Source: Candidatus Profundicultor aquiphilus
Lineage (GTDB): Bacteria > Atribacterota > Atribacteria > Atribacterales > Caldatribacteriaceae
DNA length: 25,917 bases
Assembly: GCA_013314795.1 (NCBI GenBank)
Contig: JABUEZ010000002.1
Span: 1-25,917, forward strand
Reading direction: 5' to 3'
Shown here: piece by piece, positions 1-6,014 of the stretch
Position numbering within the stretch: position 1 is the first letter of the stretch
Layout: each line of letters begins with the position of its first letter
Position numbers and translations under genes: made by a program
The notes under the pieces: model-generated
Database searches by the model: none
What the model saw: only the letters and a program-made list of their open reading frames with translations
What the model was told of the DNA's origin: nothing

Positions 1-781
1 GTTTTCTCCACACACAGGTGGCTGCACGCATGGATTCCGAAACTTCCACAAAAGACTCCATACCCACCACACCCCGGTAATTTCCTTCGGCCAGGGCCTG
101 AAACACTTCATCCCAGTCAACCGTCCCACGTCCAGGCGTCCCCCGATGGCTTTCACTCAGATGATAGTGACAGAGATAGGGCAACGCTTTCTTGGTGGGT
201 TCATAAAAGTTATCTTCTTCGATATTCATGTGATAGGTATCGAGGTGAATTCCCACATTGGGTTCATCAATCATCTCTCGCAGACGCAGGGCCTGCTCAC
301 AGGTGTTGATGAGGAAAGTTTCATATCGGTTGATGGGTTCAATCCCCACCGTTACTCCCAGATCTTTTGCTCGCCTTGCCACCTCCCGCAGAGCGGAACT
401 TGCCCTTTCCCAGTGAACCTCCCCCGGCATGGTATCAATGCGTTTTCCCATAGCTGCATAAATCACTCCGGAAAAACTCCTTGCCCCCAGCGCGGCCGTA
501 ACTTCCACACAGCGCAGAAGGTAGGAAAGACCATTCCTCCGGATTGTCTCATCGTCACTGGTTACATCCTGATGCTCCTGCAACGCCGTCGAAGTAATTA
601 CCCCAATCCCCACTGCCTGCAACCGTTCTTTAGTCTTTTGCGGATCGATGAGATCAATATCCATAAGCGGTATCTCAATGAGATCAAATCCAAACTCCTT
701 AGCCAGATCGATAAGGTTAAGGGTCGCATTACTCCATTTCCCCGTCCAGGCATAGGCATGAATGGCATACTTGAGGGACAT
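1..781 (-). CDS. D-tagatose/D-psicose 3-epimerase family sugar isomerase (3' end cut by window)
   Basis: I translated 260 residues from ATG at 781 to the left edge without a stop, so the C-terminus is missing. The protein is a xylose-isomerase-like TIM barrel. The four metal ligands expected for D-tagatose/D-psicose 3-epimerases are present: E148 (GIEPINRYE), D181 (HLDTYHMNIEE), H207 (YHLSESHRG) and E242 (GMESF). Their spacing (33, 26 and 35 residues) is that of the characterised epimerases, with the two Glu residues acting as the catalytic pair. Such enzymes interconvert ketohexoses at C3 in the cytoplasm using Mn or Co. The start follows an AAGGAGG site seven bases upstream. It lies 37 bases after the cyclotransferase gene and has its own extended -10. 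The exact sugar cannot be told from sequence; a hydroxypyruvate-isomerase-like role is less likely. Confidence 0.87.
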   Translation of the reverse strand, partial: MSLKYAIHAYAWTGKWSNATLNLIDLAKEFGFDLIEIPLMDIDLIDPQKTKERLQAVGIGVITSTALQEHQDVTSDDETIRRNGLSYLLRCVEVTAALGARSFSGVIYAAMGKRIDTMPGEVHWERASSALREVARRAKDLGVTVGIEPINRYETFLINTCEQALRLREMIDEPNVGIHLDTYHMNIEEDNFYEPTKKALPYLCHYHLSESHRGTPGRGTVDWDEVFQALAEGNYRGVVGMESFVEVSESMRAATCVWRK

Positions 782-812
782 TGTTTCATCCTCCTTGTAG
801 AAAGTTACCCTC

Positions 813-821
813 ATTATATCA
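813..821 (-). promoter_or_regulatory. Extended -10 promoter of the epimerase gene
   Basis: Read on the minus strand this is TGATATAAT, a perfect extended -10. The TGA is also the stop codon of the upstream cyclotransferase gene. No good -35 is visible 17 bases upstream, which is usual for extended -10 promoters. The transcript would start about 25 bases before the epimerase ATG and include its ribosome binding site. Confidence 0.6.
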
Positions 822-1622
822 TTCCTCTATTTTGACCCGGTAAATCCGGTGCCAGCGTTTCCCTGTAACCAGAAAGGTCCGGGTCCAGGAATCAAAGGCA
901 ATTCCATTGAGCACGTTTTCTCCCCCTTTCTCCTGTTCAGCAAGACCCGTAAGGTCAATCCAGCCCAAAAGACCACCATTCCGAGGGTCAATGACCACGA
1001 TAAGATCCTCGTACCCGTACCAGATGTTGGCATAGACCTTTCCCGCCACGTACTCCAACTCGTTAAGCCGGTCTATTTTTTGTCCCCCCACTTCGACCGT
1101 TATCTTCCTTTTCTCGGTAAAATCGGCAGGGTCAAGGAAGCGAAGCGTCTCTGAACCGTCGCTCACGATAAGATTTTCTCCATCAAAAGTGATACCCCAA
1201 CCCTCATAGGGATACGGTCGTGTTTCAAGTCTTTTCAGAGTCTTTTTATCATAGACAAAGGCCACCCTGGACTCCCAGGTGAGCTGGATAATTTTGTCTT
1301 CCCAAACCGTTATCCCTTCAGCAAAATATTCATCTTCGAGGTCTATTTTTTGCAAGATTTCGCCCGTCTCCAGATCCACCCTGCGCAGGCTCGATTCCCC
1401 ATAAAGACCGGTGCTTTCGTAAAGTATGCCACCTTCAAAGAGCAACCCCTGCGTAAATGCCGAACGGTCGTGAGGATACGACGCTACAACCCGATAACTA
1501 TAACGAGGTACGCCATTGTGCCGCAAGAAAGAACCCAGCGGTTCATCCATACCGGAGGCGAGAGAAGAGAAACAGAAAACCGCCACCCCTATAACTAATA
1601 ATTCCAGGATTCCTTTTTTCAT
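819..1622 (-). CDS. Exported glutaminyl-peptide cyclotransferase (glutamine cyclotransferase family)
   Basis: The enzyme cyclises N-terminal glutamine of peptides or proteins to pyroglutamate, releasing ammonia. It belongs to the plant-type five-bladed beta-propeller family (Pfam Glu_cyclase_2). Family motifs run the whole length: HDRSAFTQGL (51-60), ESTGLYGESSLR (69-80), FAEGI, QLTWES, EGWGITFDG, LNELEYV...YANIW, VLNGIAFD and VTGKRW near the end, so it is complete at 267 residues. I chose ATG 1622 because it begins a signal peptide (MKKGILELLVIGVAVFCFSS) and follows GGTGAG. The open frame extends upstream to an ATG at 1739, but that part looks non-coding. The product should act outside the cytoplasmic membrane. 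The gene is transcribed away from the cold-shock gene and toward the epimerase. Confidence 0.9.
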   Translation of the reverse strand: MKKGILELLVIGVAVFCFSSLASGMDEPLGSFLRHNGVPRYSYRVVASYPHDRSAFTQGLLFEGGILYESTGLYGESSLRRVDLETGEILQKIDLEDEYFAEGITVWEDKIIQLTWESRVAFVYDKKTLKRLETRPYPYEGWGITFDGENLIVSDGSETLRFLDPADFTEKRKITVEVGGQKIDRLNELEYVAGKVYANIWYGYEDLIVVIDPRNGGLLGWIDLTGLAEQEKGGENVLNGIAFDSWTRTFLVTGKRWHRIYRVKIEE

Positions 1623-1766
1623 ATTTCTCACCACATTTGAATAAAGTTTTACCGGAAAAACACGCCCTAAAAGTACAGCAATCCGGTGGCTAACCTTCAT
1701 TGTACTCGCTCTTACCCCTCCCAATCCGGAAAGGTCCATAAAATTAAAATATATTTTGAAAAACCA

Positions 1767-1795
1767 TTGACATTATACCCCCCAGGTGGTATCCT
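1767..1795 (+). promoter_or_regulatory. Sigma70-type promoter of the cold-shock gene
   Basis: TTGACA at 1767-1772, a 17-base spacer, then TATCCT at 1790-1795. An A/T-rich stretch at about 1740-1760 directly upstream could serve as an UP element. Transcription would start near 1802, giving a leader of about 40 bases. Confidence 0.8.
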
Positions 1796-1802
1796 GCTTG
1801 CA

Positions 1803-1817
1803 CGTTCTTAAAGAACG
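1803..1817 (+). promoter_or_regulatory. Perfect inverted repeat in the cold-shock leader
   Basis: CGTTCTT, one base, then AAGAACG. It lies at or just after the predicted transcription start. It could be a protein-binding operator in DNA, or a five-pair hairpin with a five-base loop at the very 5' end of the mRNA. Both readings are inference. Confidence 0.5.
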
Positions 1818-1841
1818 GATAATTTTTAGGAGGTTAGTTTA

Positions 1842-2045
1842 ATGGTTAATGGTAAGGTCAAATGGTTCAACGCTCAGAAGGGTTATGGGTTCATCACTGC
1901 CGACGACGGGCAGGACGTTTTCGTCCACTACACCGCCATCGAAGGCAACGGTTTCAAAACTCTTGAGGAAAACCAGGTTGTAAGCTTTGAGGTTCAGCAG
2001 GGCTCCAAGGGACCTCAGGCAAGTAAAGTCAAAAGAGTCCAATAG
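1842..2045 (+). CDS. csp: Cold-shock domain protein (CspA family)
   Basis: This is a 67-residue single OB-fold protein that binds single-stranded RNA and DNA, acting as an RNA chaperone in the cytoplasm. RNP1 is KGYGFI (residues 13-18) and RNP2 is VFVHY (about 26-30). The start [18 protein letters not shown] and the end [12 protein letters not shown] are typical, and the length is standard. An AGGAGG site lies eight bases before the ATG. It is a single-gene unit with a strong promoter, a short leader carrying a perfect inverted repeat, and a terminator 30 bases after the stop. Such genes are often cold-induced through the leader, but this one could equally be constitutive. Confidence 0.97.
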   Translation: MVNGKVKWFNAQKGYGFITADDGQDVFVHYTAIEGNGFKTLEENQVVSFEVQQGSKGPQASKVKRVQ

Positions 2046-2069
2046 TTCCAATTCTGATAGAAGAATCGG

Positions 2070-2111
2070 AAAATAAAAAACCCCGCTTTCTCAAGCGGGG
2101 TTTTTTATTTT
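2070..2111. terminator. Bidirectional intrinsic terminator between csp and marC-like gene
   Basis: CCCCGCTT (2081-2088), a four-base loop, and AAGCGGGG (2093-2100), flanked by A6 on the left and T6 on the right. The symmetry extends to 2070 and 2111, so both strands give a GC-rich hairpin followed by a U-tract. The stop codon of the converging MarC-family gene (2105-2107) lies inside it. Confidence 0.95.
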
Positions 2112-2704
2112 CCAGAAATTTCCGCAATCATCTGCAGGATTCCCTCTTTGACATATTCCACGGCCATGGCGGCCAGCAAAAGTCCCATTACCCGGGAAAA
2201 GACTTCAATAATGCGCTCCCCCAGAACTTTTGCGATTGTCTCTGCCAGAACAAGAATCACCCAGGTTACAAAAAGAGCCAGCCCTACGGCAAGGAGGGGG
2301 ATAAAATACCCATATTTTTCCGCAAGGATGACAACCGAGGTAATAGCTCCCGGCCCACACAGAAGAGGTGTCCCGATGACCACTGCCGCCACTTTCGTAT
2401 CAGCGCTTTTCCGCGAAAACTCTAACCCCAGGATTTCCTCTATACCAAGTAAAAGGAGGATAACTCCACCGGCCACCATAAAACTGGAAAACGATACCCC
2501 CAGCAACCCAAAAAGCAGCTTTCCACTAAAGAGGAAAACCAGCATCAGCACAAAAGCCACCGCCACCGAAAGAAAGGCCTGAGAAAGCCGTTCGCGCCGT
2601 TCCATGCCCCTGGTGAGGGTAATGAACACCACCGCCCCCAAAAAGGGATCCAGGATAAAAAGCAAAAGGAAAAAAGATTTCAGAACATAAACTAGAGTCC
2701 CCAT
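2105..2704 (-). CDS. MarC-family integral membrane protein
   Basis: A 199-residue protein with about six hydrophobic segments. It shows the MarC/UPF0056 pattern: an N-terminal FLLLFILDPFLGAVVFITLTRGM, a GIEEILGLE turn after helix 3, and GTPLLCGPGAITSVVILAE in the middle. The family is widespread in inner membranes and its transport role is unsettled; the historical link to multiple antibiotic resistance has not held up. I chose ATG 2704 because the family's N-terminus begins there and the divergent -10 at 2712-2717 would start transcription almost on it. Upstream ATGs at 2713 and 2746 are possible but would overlap the promoter. No Shine-Dalgarno sequence is clear, so translation may be leaderless. 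The gene is divergent from the nucleotidyltransferase gene. Confidence 0.85.
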   Translation of the reverse strand: MGTLVYVLKSFFLLLFILDPFLGAVVFITLTRGMERRERLSQAFLSVAVAFVLMLVFLFSGKLLFGLLGVSFSSFMVAGGVILLLLGIEEILGLEFSRKSADTKVAAVVIGTPLLCGPGAITSVVILAEKYGYFIPLLAVGLALFVTWVILVLAETIAKVLGERIIEVFSRVMGLLLAAMAVEYVKEGILQMIAEISGK

Positions 2705-2710
2705 GAATCT

Positions 2711-2730
2711 CATTATACCGTGATATAATG
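2711..2730. promoter_or_regulatory. Palindromic divergent -10 element
   Basis: CATTATA, six bases, then TATAATG: a perfect seven-base inverted repeat. It puts TATAAT on the plus strand (2724-2729, preceded by TGA, so an extended -10) and TATAAT on the minus strand (2717 to 2712). The plus transcript would start near 2736, nine bases before the nucleotidyltransferase ATG. The minus transcript would start near 2705, at the MarC ATG. Neither side has a convincing -35. Confidence 0.6.
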
Positions 2731-2744
2731 GAAAAGGGATTGCC

Positions 2745-3236
2745 ATGTTACGGGAAAAATTAAATGTCTTCCTGCAAAGACTTCTTACCGAAGTGGAGCA
2801 CCATTACGGAGAGCGACTGACTTCTTTAGTTATCTTTGGTTCGGTGGGGAGAGGTACACCCCGATTCGACTCTGATATTGACATTCTTCTCATCGCCCGG
2901 AATCTCTCTGCAGGCAGACTCCGAAGAATCCAAGAATTCGAAGCTGTCGAAGAGAGTCTTGCCAGAGATCTGATGGAACTTGCTCGGTGTGGCATTCATA
3001 CCTCCCTTTCTCCCATCATCAAGTCCGAAGAGGAAGTTCTCCGGGGAAGCCTTCTCTTTCTGGACATGCTGGAGGACAGCCTCATTCTTTACGACCGAAA
3101 TAATTTCTTTCGCTCCTTCCTGGACAAGTTTGCCAGAAGACTTCACCATCTCGGTGCCCGTCGCATCAAACGAGGCAACGCCTGGTACTGGGTCCTCAAA
3201 GACCGCTACCAGAAAAGCGAGGTATTCGAACTGTGA
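2745..3236 (+). CDS. MNT-type nucleotidyltransferase-domain protein (likely antitoxin partner)
   Basis: A 163-residue protein of the DNA polymerase beta-like nucleotidyltransferase superfamily. The signature GSx10DxD is exact: G32-S33 and D44-x-D46 (FGSVGRG...SDIDILLIA). These two Asp residues bind the catalytic metals. In characterised MNT/HEPN pairs the nucleotidyltransferase adds AMP to the HEPN toxin and silences it. The gene precedes a HEPN gene with a GTGA overlap, the usual arrangement. It is longer than minimal MntA proteins because of a basic C-terminal extension (about residues 118-163) of unknown role. An extended -10 lies just upstream, leaving a leader of only about nine bases. 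The toxin-antitoxin role is inferred from family and context. Confidence 0.85.
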   Translation: MLREKLNVFLQRLLTEVEHHYGERLTSLVIFGSVGRGTPRFDSDIDILLIARNLSAGRLRRIQEFEAVEESLARDLMELARCGIHTSLSPIIKSEEEVLRGSLLFLDMLEDSLILYDRNNFFRSFLDKFARRLHHLGARRIKRGNAWYWVLKDRYQKSEVFEL

Positions 3237-3667
3237 AAAACATCTCTCTGGCCGAGAGCTATCTTCTGAAAGCAAAAAAACGCCTCCGCATTCTCGATGT
3301 CCTCATGGAAGAAGAGTCATACTCCGATGTGGTCCGTGAAGCCCAGGAAATCGTCGAATTAGCTTTAAAAGGGATCCTGCGCCACATCGGTATCGAACCT
3401 CCCAAACAGCACGATGTGGGTGGGCTTTTGCTCGAATACCGTGACCGCCTTCCCCAGGAAGTGGAAAACTCTGCCCAAACCCTGGCCCAGATCTCCAAGT
3501 GGTTGCGTAAAGAACGGGAGTTCGCCTTTTACGGTGATATCGATTTTATCCCCAGCCTGGAATATTCCCGTGAGGATGGCGAACGCGCCCGCCGTGATGC
3601 CCATTTTGTGGTCACCATGGCCGAAAAAGTCATCGAGAAACCTTTTCCAGGGAAAAATTTTCATTGA
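3233..3667 (+). CDS. HEPN-domain protein (likely RNase toxin partner)
   Basis: A 144-residue all-helical HEPN-domain protein (Pfam PF05168 type). Family features are REAQEIVELALKGILR (35-50), the loop EPPKQHDVGGLLLEYR (55-70), and a late R-x5-H motif (R118...H124, RARRDAHF) that matches the RNase RX4-6H active site. The HxY tyrosine that is AMPylated in the HepT/MntA pair is absent: valine follows H124 at the second position. If the partner modifies this protein, it must do so elsewhere. The GTG start overlaps the upstream TGA, so the two genes are translationally coupled. The next gene's promoter overlaps this gene's stop codon. HEPN proteins of this type in thermophiles are mostly untested. 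Confidence 0.83.
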   Translation: MKNISLAESYLLKAKKRLRILDVLMEEESYSDVVREAQEIVELALKGILRHIGIEPPKQHDVGGLLLEYRDRLPQEVENSAQTLAQISKWLRKEREFAFYGDIDFIPSLEYSREDGERARRDAHFVVTMAEKVIEKPFPGKNFH

Positions 3668-3693
3668 CAGGGATTCACCGCAACTGTTAGAAT
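3664..3693 (+). promoter_or_regulatory. Promoter of the small lipoprotein gene
   Basis: TTGACA (3664-3669), an 18-base spacer and TAGAAT (3688-3693). The -35 contains the TGA stop of the HEPN gene. The transcript would start near 3700, and AGGAGG (3711-3716) follows, seven bases before the ATG. Confidence 0.75.
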
Positions 3694-3723
3694 GAAGTAA
3701 CCTCAAAGGAAGGAGGGAAATCA

Positions 3724-4065
3724 ATGAAAAGAATTCTACCCCTTTTCATGATCCTTTCCCTATTTGCCATTTTGGTTCTTTCCGGTTGTGGCGGTAGTAC
3801 CCCCCAGCCACCGATTCAAACAAGCCAGCCAATGTGTTCGCTACGGGTTCAGTCTACTTCACCATGGGTCTGGGGATATGTGTGGGTGAACGGCGCCAAT
3901 ACAGGATATTACCTTGACCCAATGGGTGTTGTTACCATTCCCAACGTTCCTTGTGGTCAGACGGCCTATGTCCAAATTGTCGATGAGTTCGGTCAACAAA
4001 GTCATATTGAAACTCCTTATGTTGCTGCCCCAAATACTCCCGTAAACTTTAGTTGGTGGTTGTAG
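3724..4065 (+). CDS. Small secreted lipoprotein, PEGA-like beta domain
   Basis: A 113-residue protein with a classic lipoprotein signal: MKR, a hydrophobic stretch, then lipobox L-S-G-C with lipidated Cys at 22. A short P/Q-rich linker follows. The mature part (about 36-113) is beta-rich and aromatic, with WGYVWVNGANTGYYLDPMGVVTIPNVPCGQTAYVQI. This resembles PEGA-type surface domains, where a modified-structure segment is followed by a pi-v-pcG turn. Function is unknown, and the localisation is the only firm statement. The gene is monocistronic, with its own promoter and terminator and a strong AGGAGG site. Confidence 0.8.
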   Translation: MKRILPLFMILSLFAILVLSGCGGSTPQPPIQTSQPMCSLRVQSTSPWVWGYVWVNGANTGYYLDPMGVVTIPNVPCGQTAYVQIVDEFGQQSHIETPYVAAPNTPVNFSWWL

Positions 4066-4090
4066 AACTTAAGAAATTATATCAAAAATT

Positions 4091-4127
4091 CCAGGGATTT
4101 TTTCTCAGTCCCTGGTTTTTCTTTTTC
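4091..4127 (+). terminator. Intrinsic terminator after the lipoprotein gene
   Basis: CCAGGGA (4091-4097), an 11-base loop, TCCCTGG (4109-4115), then TTTTTCTTTTT. It faces the end of the converging thioredoxin-fold gene. Confidence 0.88.
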
Positions 4128-4611
4128 AATTACCCTTACATAGCATTGATTCTTCTGCTCTGGTAATAACCTCTCCCTCCCCTACCAGGGCTTTCCCTTT
4201 GATAAAAAGGGAAGGAACTTTTTCTCTTTTTTCTTCCGGGACACCAAACAGGTTATCCAGCGCTTCTTTTATTGCCTTCACCCGCTCTTCCTGAATATTC
4301 CCCTCCACAATCCGTAAATCTGGATAGCGTTCCTGTAATCCTTCCAGAAAAACCCTTACTCGTTGCGATACAAAATCCTCCGGGTCAAAAAAGAAGACTG
4401 CCACCTCCTGCCATACCCCGTCATCATGCAGGGTAATCTGGATTTTCGCTTCTCCATTCACTATTTCTTTCTCCACCCCGATTTTTTCCAGCTCCATCCC
4501 CGAAGGAACATATTTTTCCTGTGGACAGGCCGGACAGAAGGTTTTCCCCTGAACAAAATTAGAAAAGAATACAAAAAACATCAAAGCCAAGATAGTCCAT
4601 AGATGCTTCAT
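4126..4611 (-). CDS. Exported thioredoxin-fold protein without the usual CxxC site
   Basis: A 161-residue protein with a signal peptide (about 1-22). The C-terminal two thirds follow the thioredoxin/glutaredoxin plan: strand VAVFFFDPEDF (70-80), helix, strand LRIVEGNI, helix, and VPSLFIKGKALVGEGEVI (132-149) with the probable cis-Pro at 133. The place where redox members carry CxxC reads DPEDFVSQR, with no cysteine. The only CxxC is CPAC (26-29), directly after the signal peptide; a last Cys is at 158. It may be a degenerate thioredoxin that lost catalysis or moved its cysteines to a flexible tail. I chose ATG 4611 for the signal peptide, with GGTGAG 12 bases away; in-frame ATG 4635 is the alternative. 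The promoter is at 4651-4679. Confidence 0.72.
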   Translation of the reverse strand: MKHLWTILALMFFVFFSNFVQGKTFCPACPQEKYVPSGMELEKIGVEKEIVNGEAKIQITLHDDGVWQEVAVFFFDPEDFVSQRVRVFLEGLQERYPDLRIVEGNIQEERVKAIKEALDNLFGVPEEKREKVPSLFIKGKALVGEGEVITRAEESMLCKGN

Positions 4612-4650
4612 GTTCAAATTTCTCACCCCCTGCACCAGCCTTCACAGTCA

Positions 4651-4679
4651 AATCTACCGAAGAAAGACCGAAAAATCAA
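4651..4679 (-). promoter_or_regulatory. Promoter of the thioredoxin-fold gene
   Basis: On the minus strand: TTGATT (4679 to 4674), a 17-base spacer, TAGATT (4656 to 4651). The start would fall near 4644, ten or so bases before the first possible ATG. Confidence 0.6.
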
Positions 4680-4825
4680 TCCGAATTCATGCATCCTGAT
4701 CCATCAGGGGTAATTGCAGGAATTATCCGAGAATGAGATTGCCAGTCAAAGGGAGCAAAGAACGTTTTCAACCAATACGTCAAGGCAGAACAACCAAAAA
4801 TTTAGAGAAAAACATTGAAAACACC

Positions 4826-4853
4826 TTGTAGATTCGTGTACAAAATCTATAAT
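4826..4853 (+). promoter_or_regulatory. Orphan promoter upstream of a hairpin
   Basis: TTGTAG (4826-4831), 16 bases, then a consensus TATAAT (4848-4853). No gene of normal size lies downstream on this strand. An ATG at 4865 opens a 21-codon frame, but its AAGGAGGG sits only about three bases away, too close for good initiation. Confidence 0.55.
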
Positions 4854-4884
4854 AAAGGAGGGAAATGCTTGACAAATCTCTAAG

Positions 4885-4934
4885 GAGGGGAGCCCGGGGG
4901 TCGATTCTCATCCGGTCAACCCCCGGGTGACCTC
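4885..4934 (+). ncRNA. Candidate structured small RNA
   Basis: Nine perfect pairs (CCCGGGGGT at 4893-4901 with ACCCCCGGG at 4919-4927) close a 17-base loop. A lower stem GAGG/CCTC (4885-4888 with 4931-4934) is separated by a small internal loop. It lies about 25 bases after the orphan promoter's predicted start. No U-tract follows on either strand, so it is not a simple terminator. I could not match it to a known riboswitch, tRNA or SRP RNA. Confidence 0.35.
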
Positions 4935-5060
4935 AAACCTCACAAGATGATAATGTGAACCAGAGAAAAAATCAAGAACTCATACCCACTTTCTTTCTTA
5001 CCCAAAGATATCCCCGTTTCAGGGTTAAAGTTCCCTGACTGAAAGGAAAAAATCAAGTTT

Positions 5061-6014
5061 TTACCCGAAAACCAGGCGGTTAAAGAGCACGACCCCCAGA
5101 AGGATAATTCCCCATAGGGCGCTGGCCAGATGGGAACTGAAGCCAAGAAGGTTAAAGCCGGTGGCCACAACCTGGAGGATAATCACCGAAACCGTGATTC
5201 CCAGAACCCTACCTGAACCCCCCGAAGGGCTGACTCCACCAAGGACGCAGGCCAGCACCGTCAAAAGGAGATACGATTCTCCATAGTCAGCCTGAGCAGC
5301 ATTAAAACGGGAGGCCATGACACAGGAAGCCACACCGGCAAGGAAACTGGAAAGGAGATAGGTTCGAAAAACAACTTTGCGGTTGTCCACTCCGGAGAAA
5401 AGCGTCGCCACAGGATTAGAACCAAAAAGATACAGTTCAAGGCCAAAACGAGTTCGAGAGAGAAGGATATACATAAAGATGGCAAAGGCAGCAAAAATGA
5501 TAAAGGAAGTCGGAATACCCACCACAGTGCCATTGCCGATAAAAAGAAAATCCCGAGGAAACCCGGCAATGACATAACCACGGGTGATGACCAGGGACAC
5601 GCCCCGAATAAAAATCATCAGCCCCAGGGTGGCGATAATGGCCGGAACCGAGACCAAAGCCACAAAAAACCCTTTTACCATCCCAAGAAGAAGAGATAGA
5701 AGAAGCCCCAGAAGAATGGCAAAGGGAGCATGGAGCGAAGGGAAAAATCTGGTCATACTGAGTGCCATAATGATGCTAACCAGGTTCGCCGTGGCAATAA
5801 TAGAAAGGTCAATACCCCCCGAAACCATGGGACCCATCTGGGCAAGAGTCAAAAGGCCAAGGAGTGGTAGCTGAAAAGCGATAGCCTGCAGGCTCTGAAT
5901 TTCGAGAAGTTTCCCCCGGGTGAGAAACGACATGAGGAGCAAAAGACCGGCCAGAAGAAACACAAGGGCCATAATCTGAATATCCCCAACTTTAAAAGAG
6001 CTGTTCTTCCACAA
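5061..6014 (-). CDS. Sugar ABC importer permease 2 (BPD_transp_2 family)
   Basis: An inner-membrane channel subunit of the ribose/rhamnose/AI-2 type, with about eight to ten hydrophobic helices. Family landmarks are MVSGGIDLSI after the third helix, SRFNAAQADYGESYLLLTVLACVLGGVSPSGGSGRVLG near the C-terminus and a final FNLLGFSSHLASALWGIILL. I chose the TTG at 6014 (317 residues) because AAAGGA sits a few bases upstream and the family's N-terminus begins there. The open frame reaches an ATG at 6080, but that would overlap the preceding permease by 89 bases instead of 23. ATG 5972 is a further alternative. It pairs with the permease encoded just upstream, and the two paralogs probably form a heterodimeric channel, as in Lsr and Rha systems. 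Confidence 0.88.
   Translation of the reverse strand: MWKNSSFKVGDIQIMALVFLLAGLLLLMSFLTRGKLLEIQSLQAIAFQLPLLGLLTLAQMGPMVSGGIDLSIIATANLVSIIMALSMTRFFPSLHAPFAILLGLLLSLLLGMVKGFFVALVSVPAIIATLGLMIFIRGVSLVITRGYVIAGFPRDFLFIGNGTVVGIPTSFIIFAAFAIFMYILLSRTRFGLELYLFGSNPVATLFSGVDNRKVVFRTYLLSSFLAGVASCVMASRFNAAQADYGESYLLLTVLACVLGGVSPSGGSGRVLGITVSVIILQVVATGFNLLGFSSHLASALWGIILLGVVLFNRLVFG

Larger units (their letters stand above)
4680..5060. other. Long intergenic region between convergent and unassigned transcripts
   Basis: There is no protein gene I can support here. It holds a small inverted repeat CCTGAT-CC-ATCAGG (4695-4708), an orphan plus-strand promoter (4826-4853) and a GC-rich hairpin (4885-4934), both listed separately. 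It also holds a hairpin TCAGGG...CCCTGA at about 5024-5043 near the end of the sugar transporter operon, and two copies of GAAAAAATCAAG about 80 bases apart (about 4965 and 5044). None of these looks like a standard U-tract terminator for the transporter operon. Confidence 0.5.

Noticed and set aside
146..835. Plus-strand open frame of 229 codons
   Set aside because: It is the antisense shadow of the epimerase gene, whose metal ligands and ribosome site are clear on the minus strand.
4885..4934. tRNA or tRNA fragment, because of a TCGATTC-like loop
   Set aside because: The loop is too large for a T-arm, and no acceptor, D or anticodon arms can be drawn around it.
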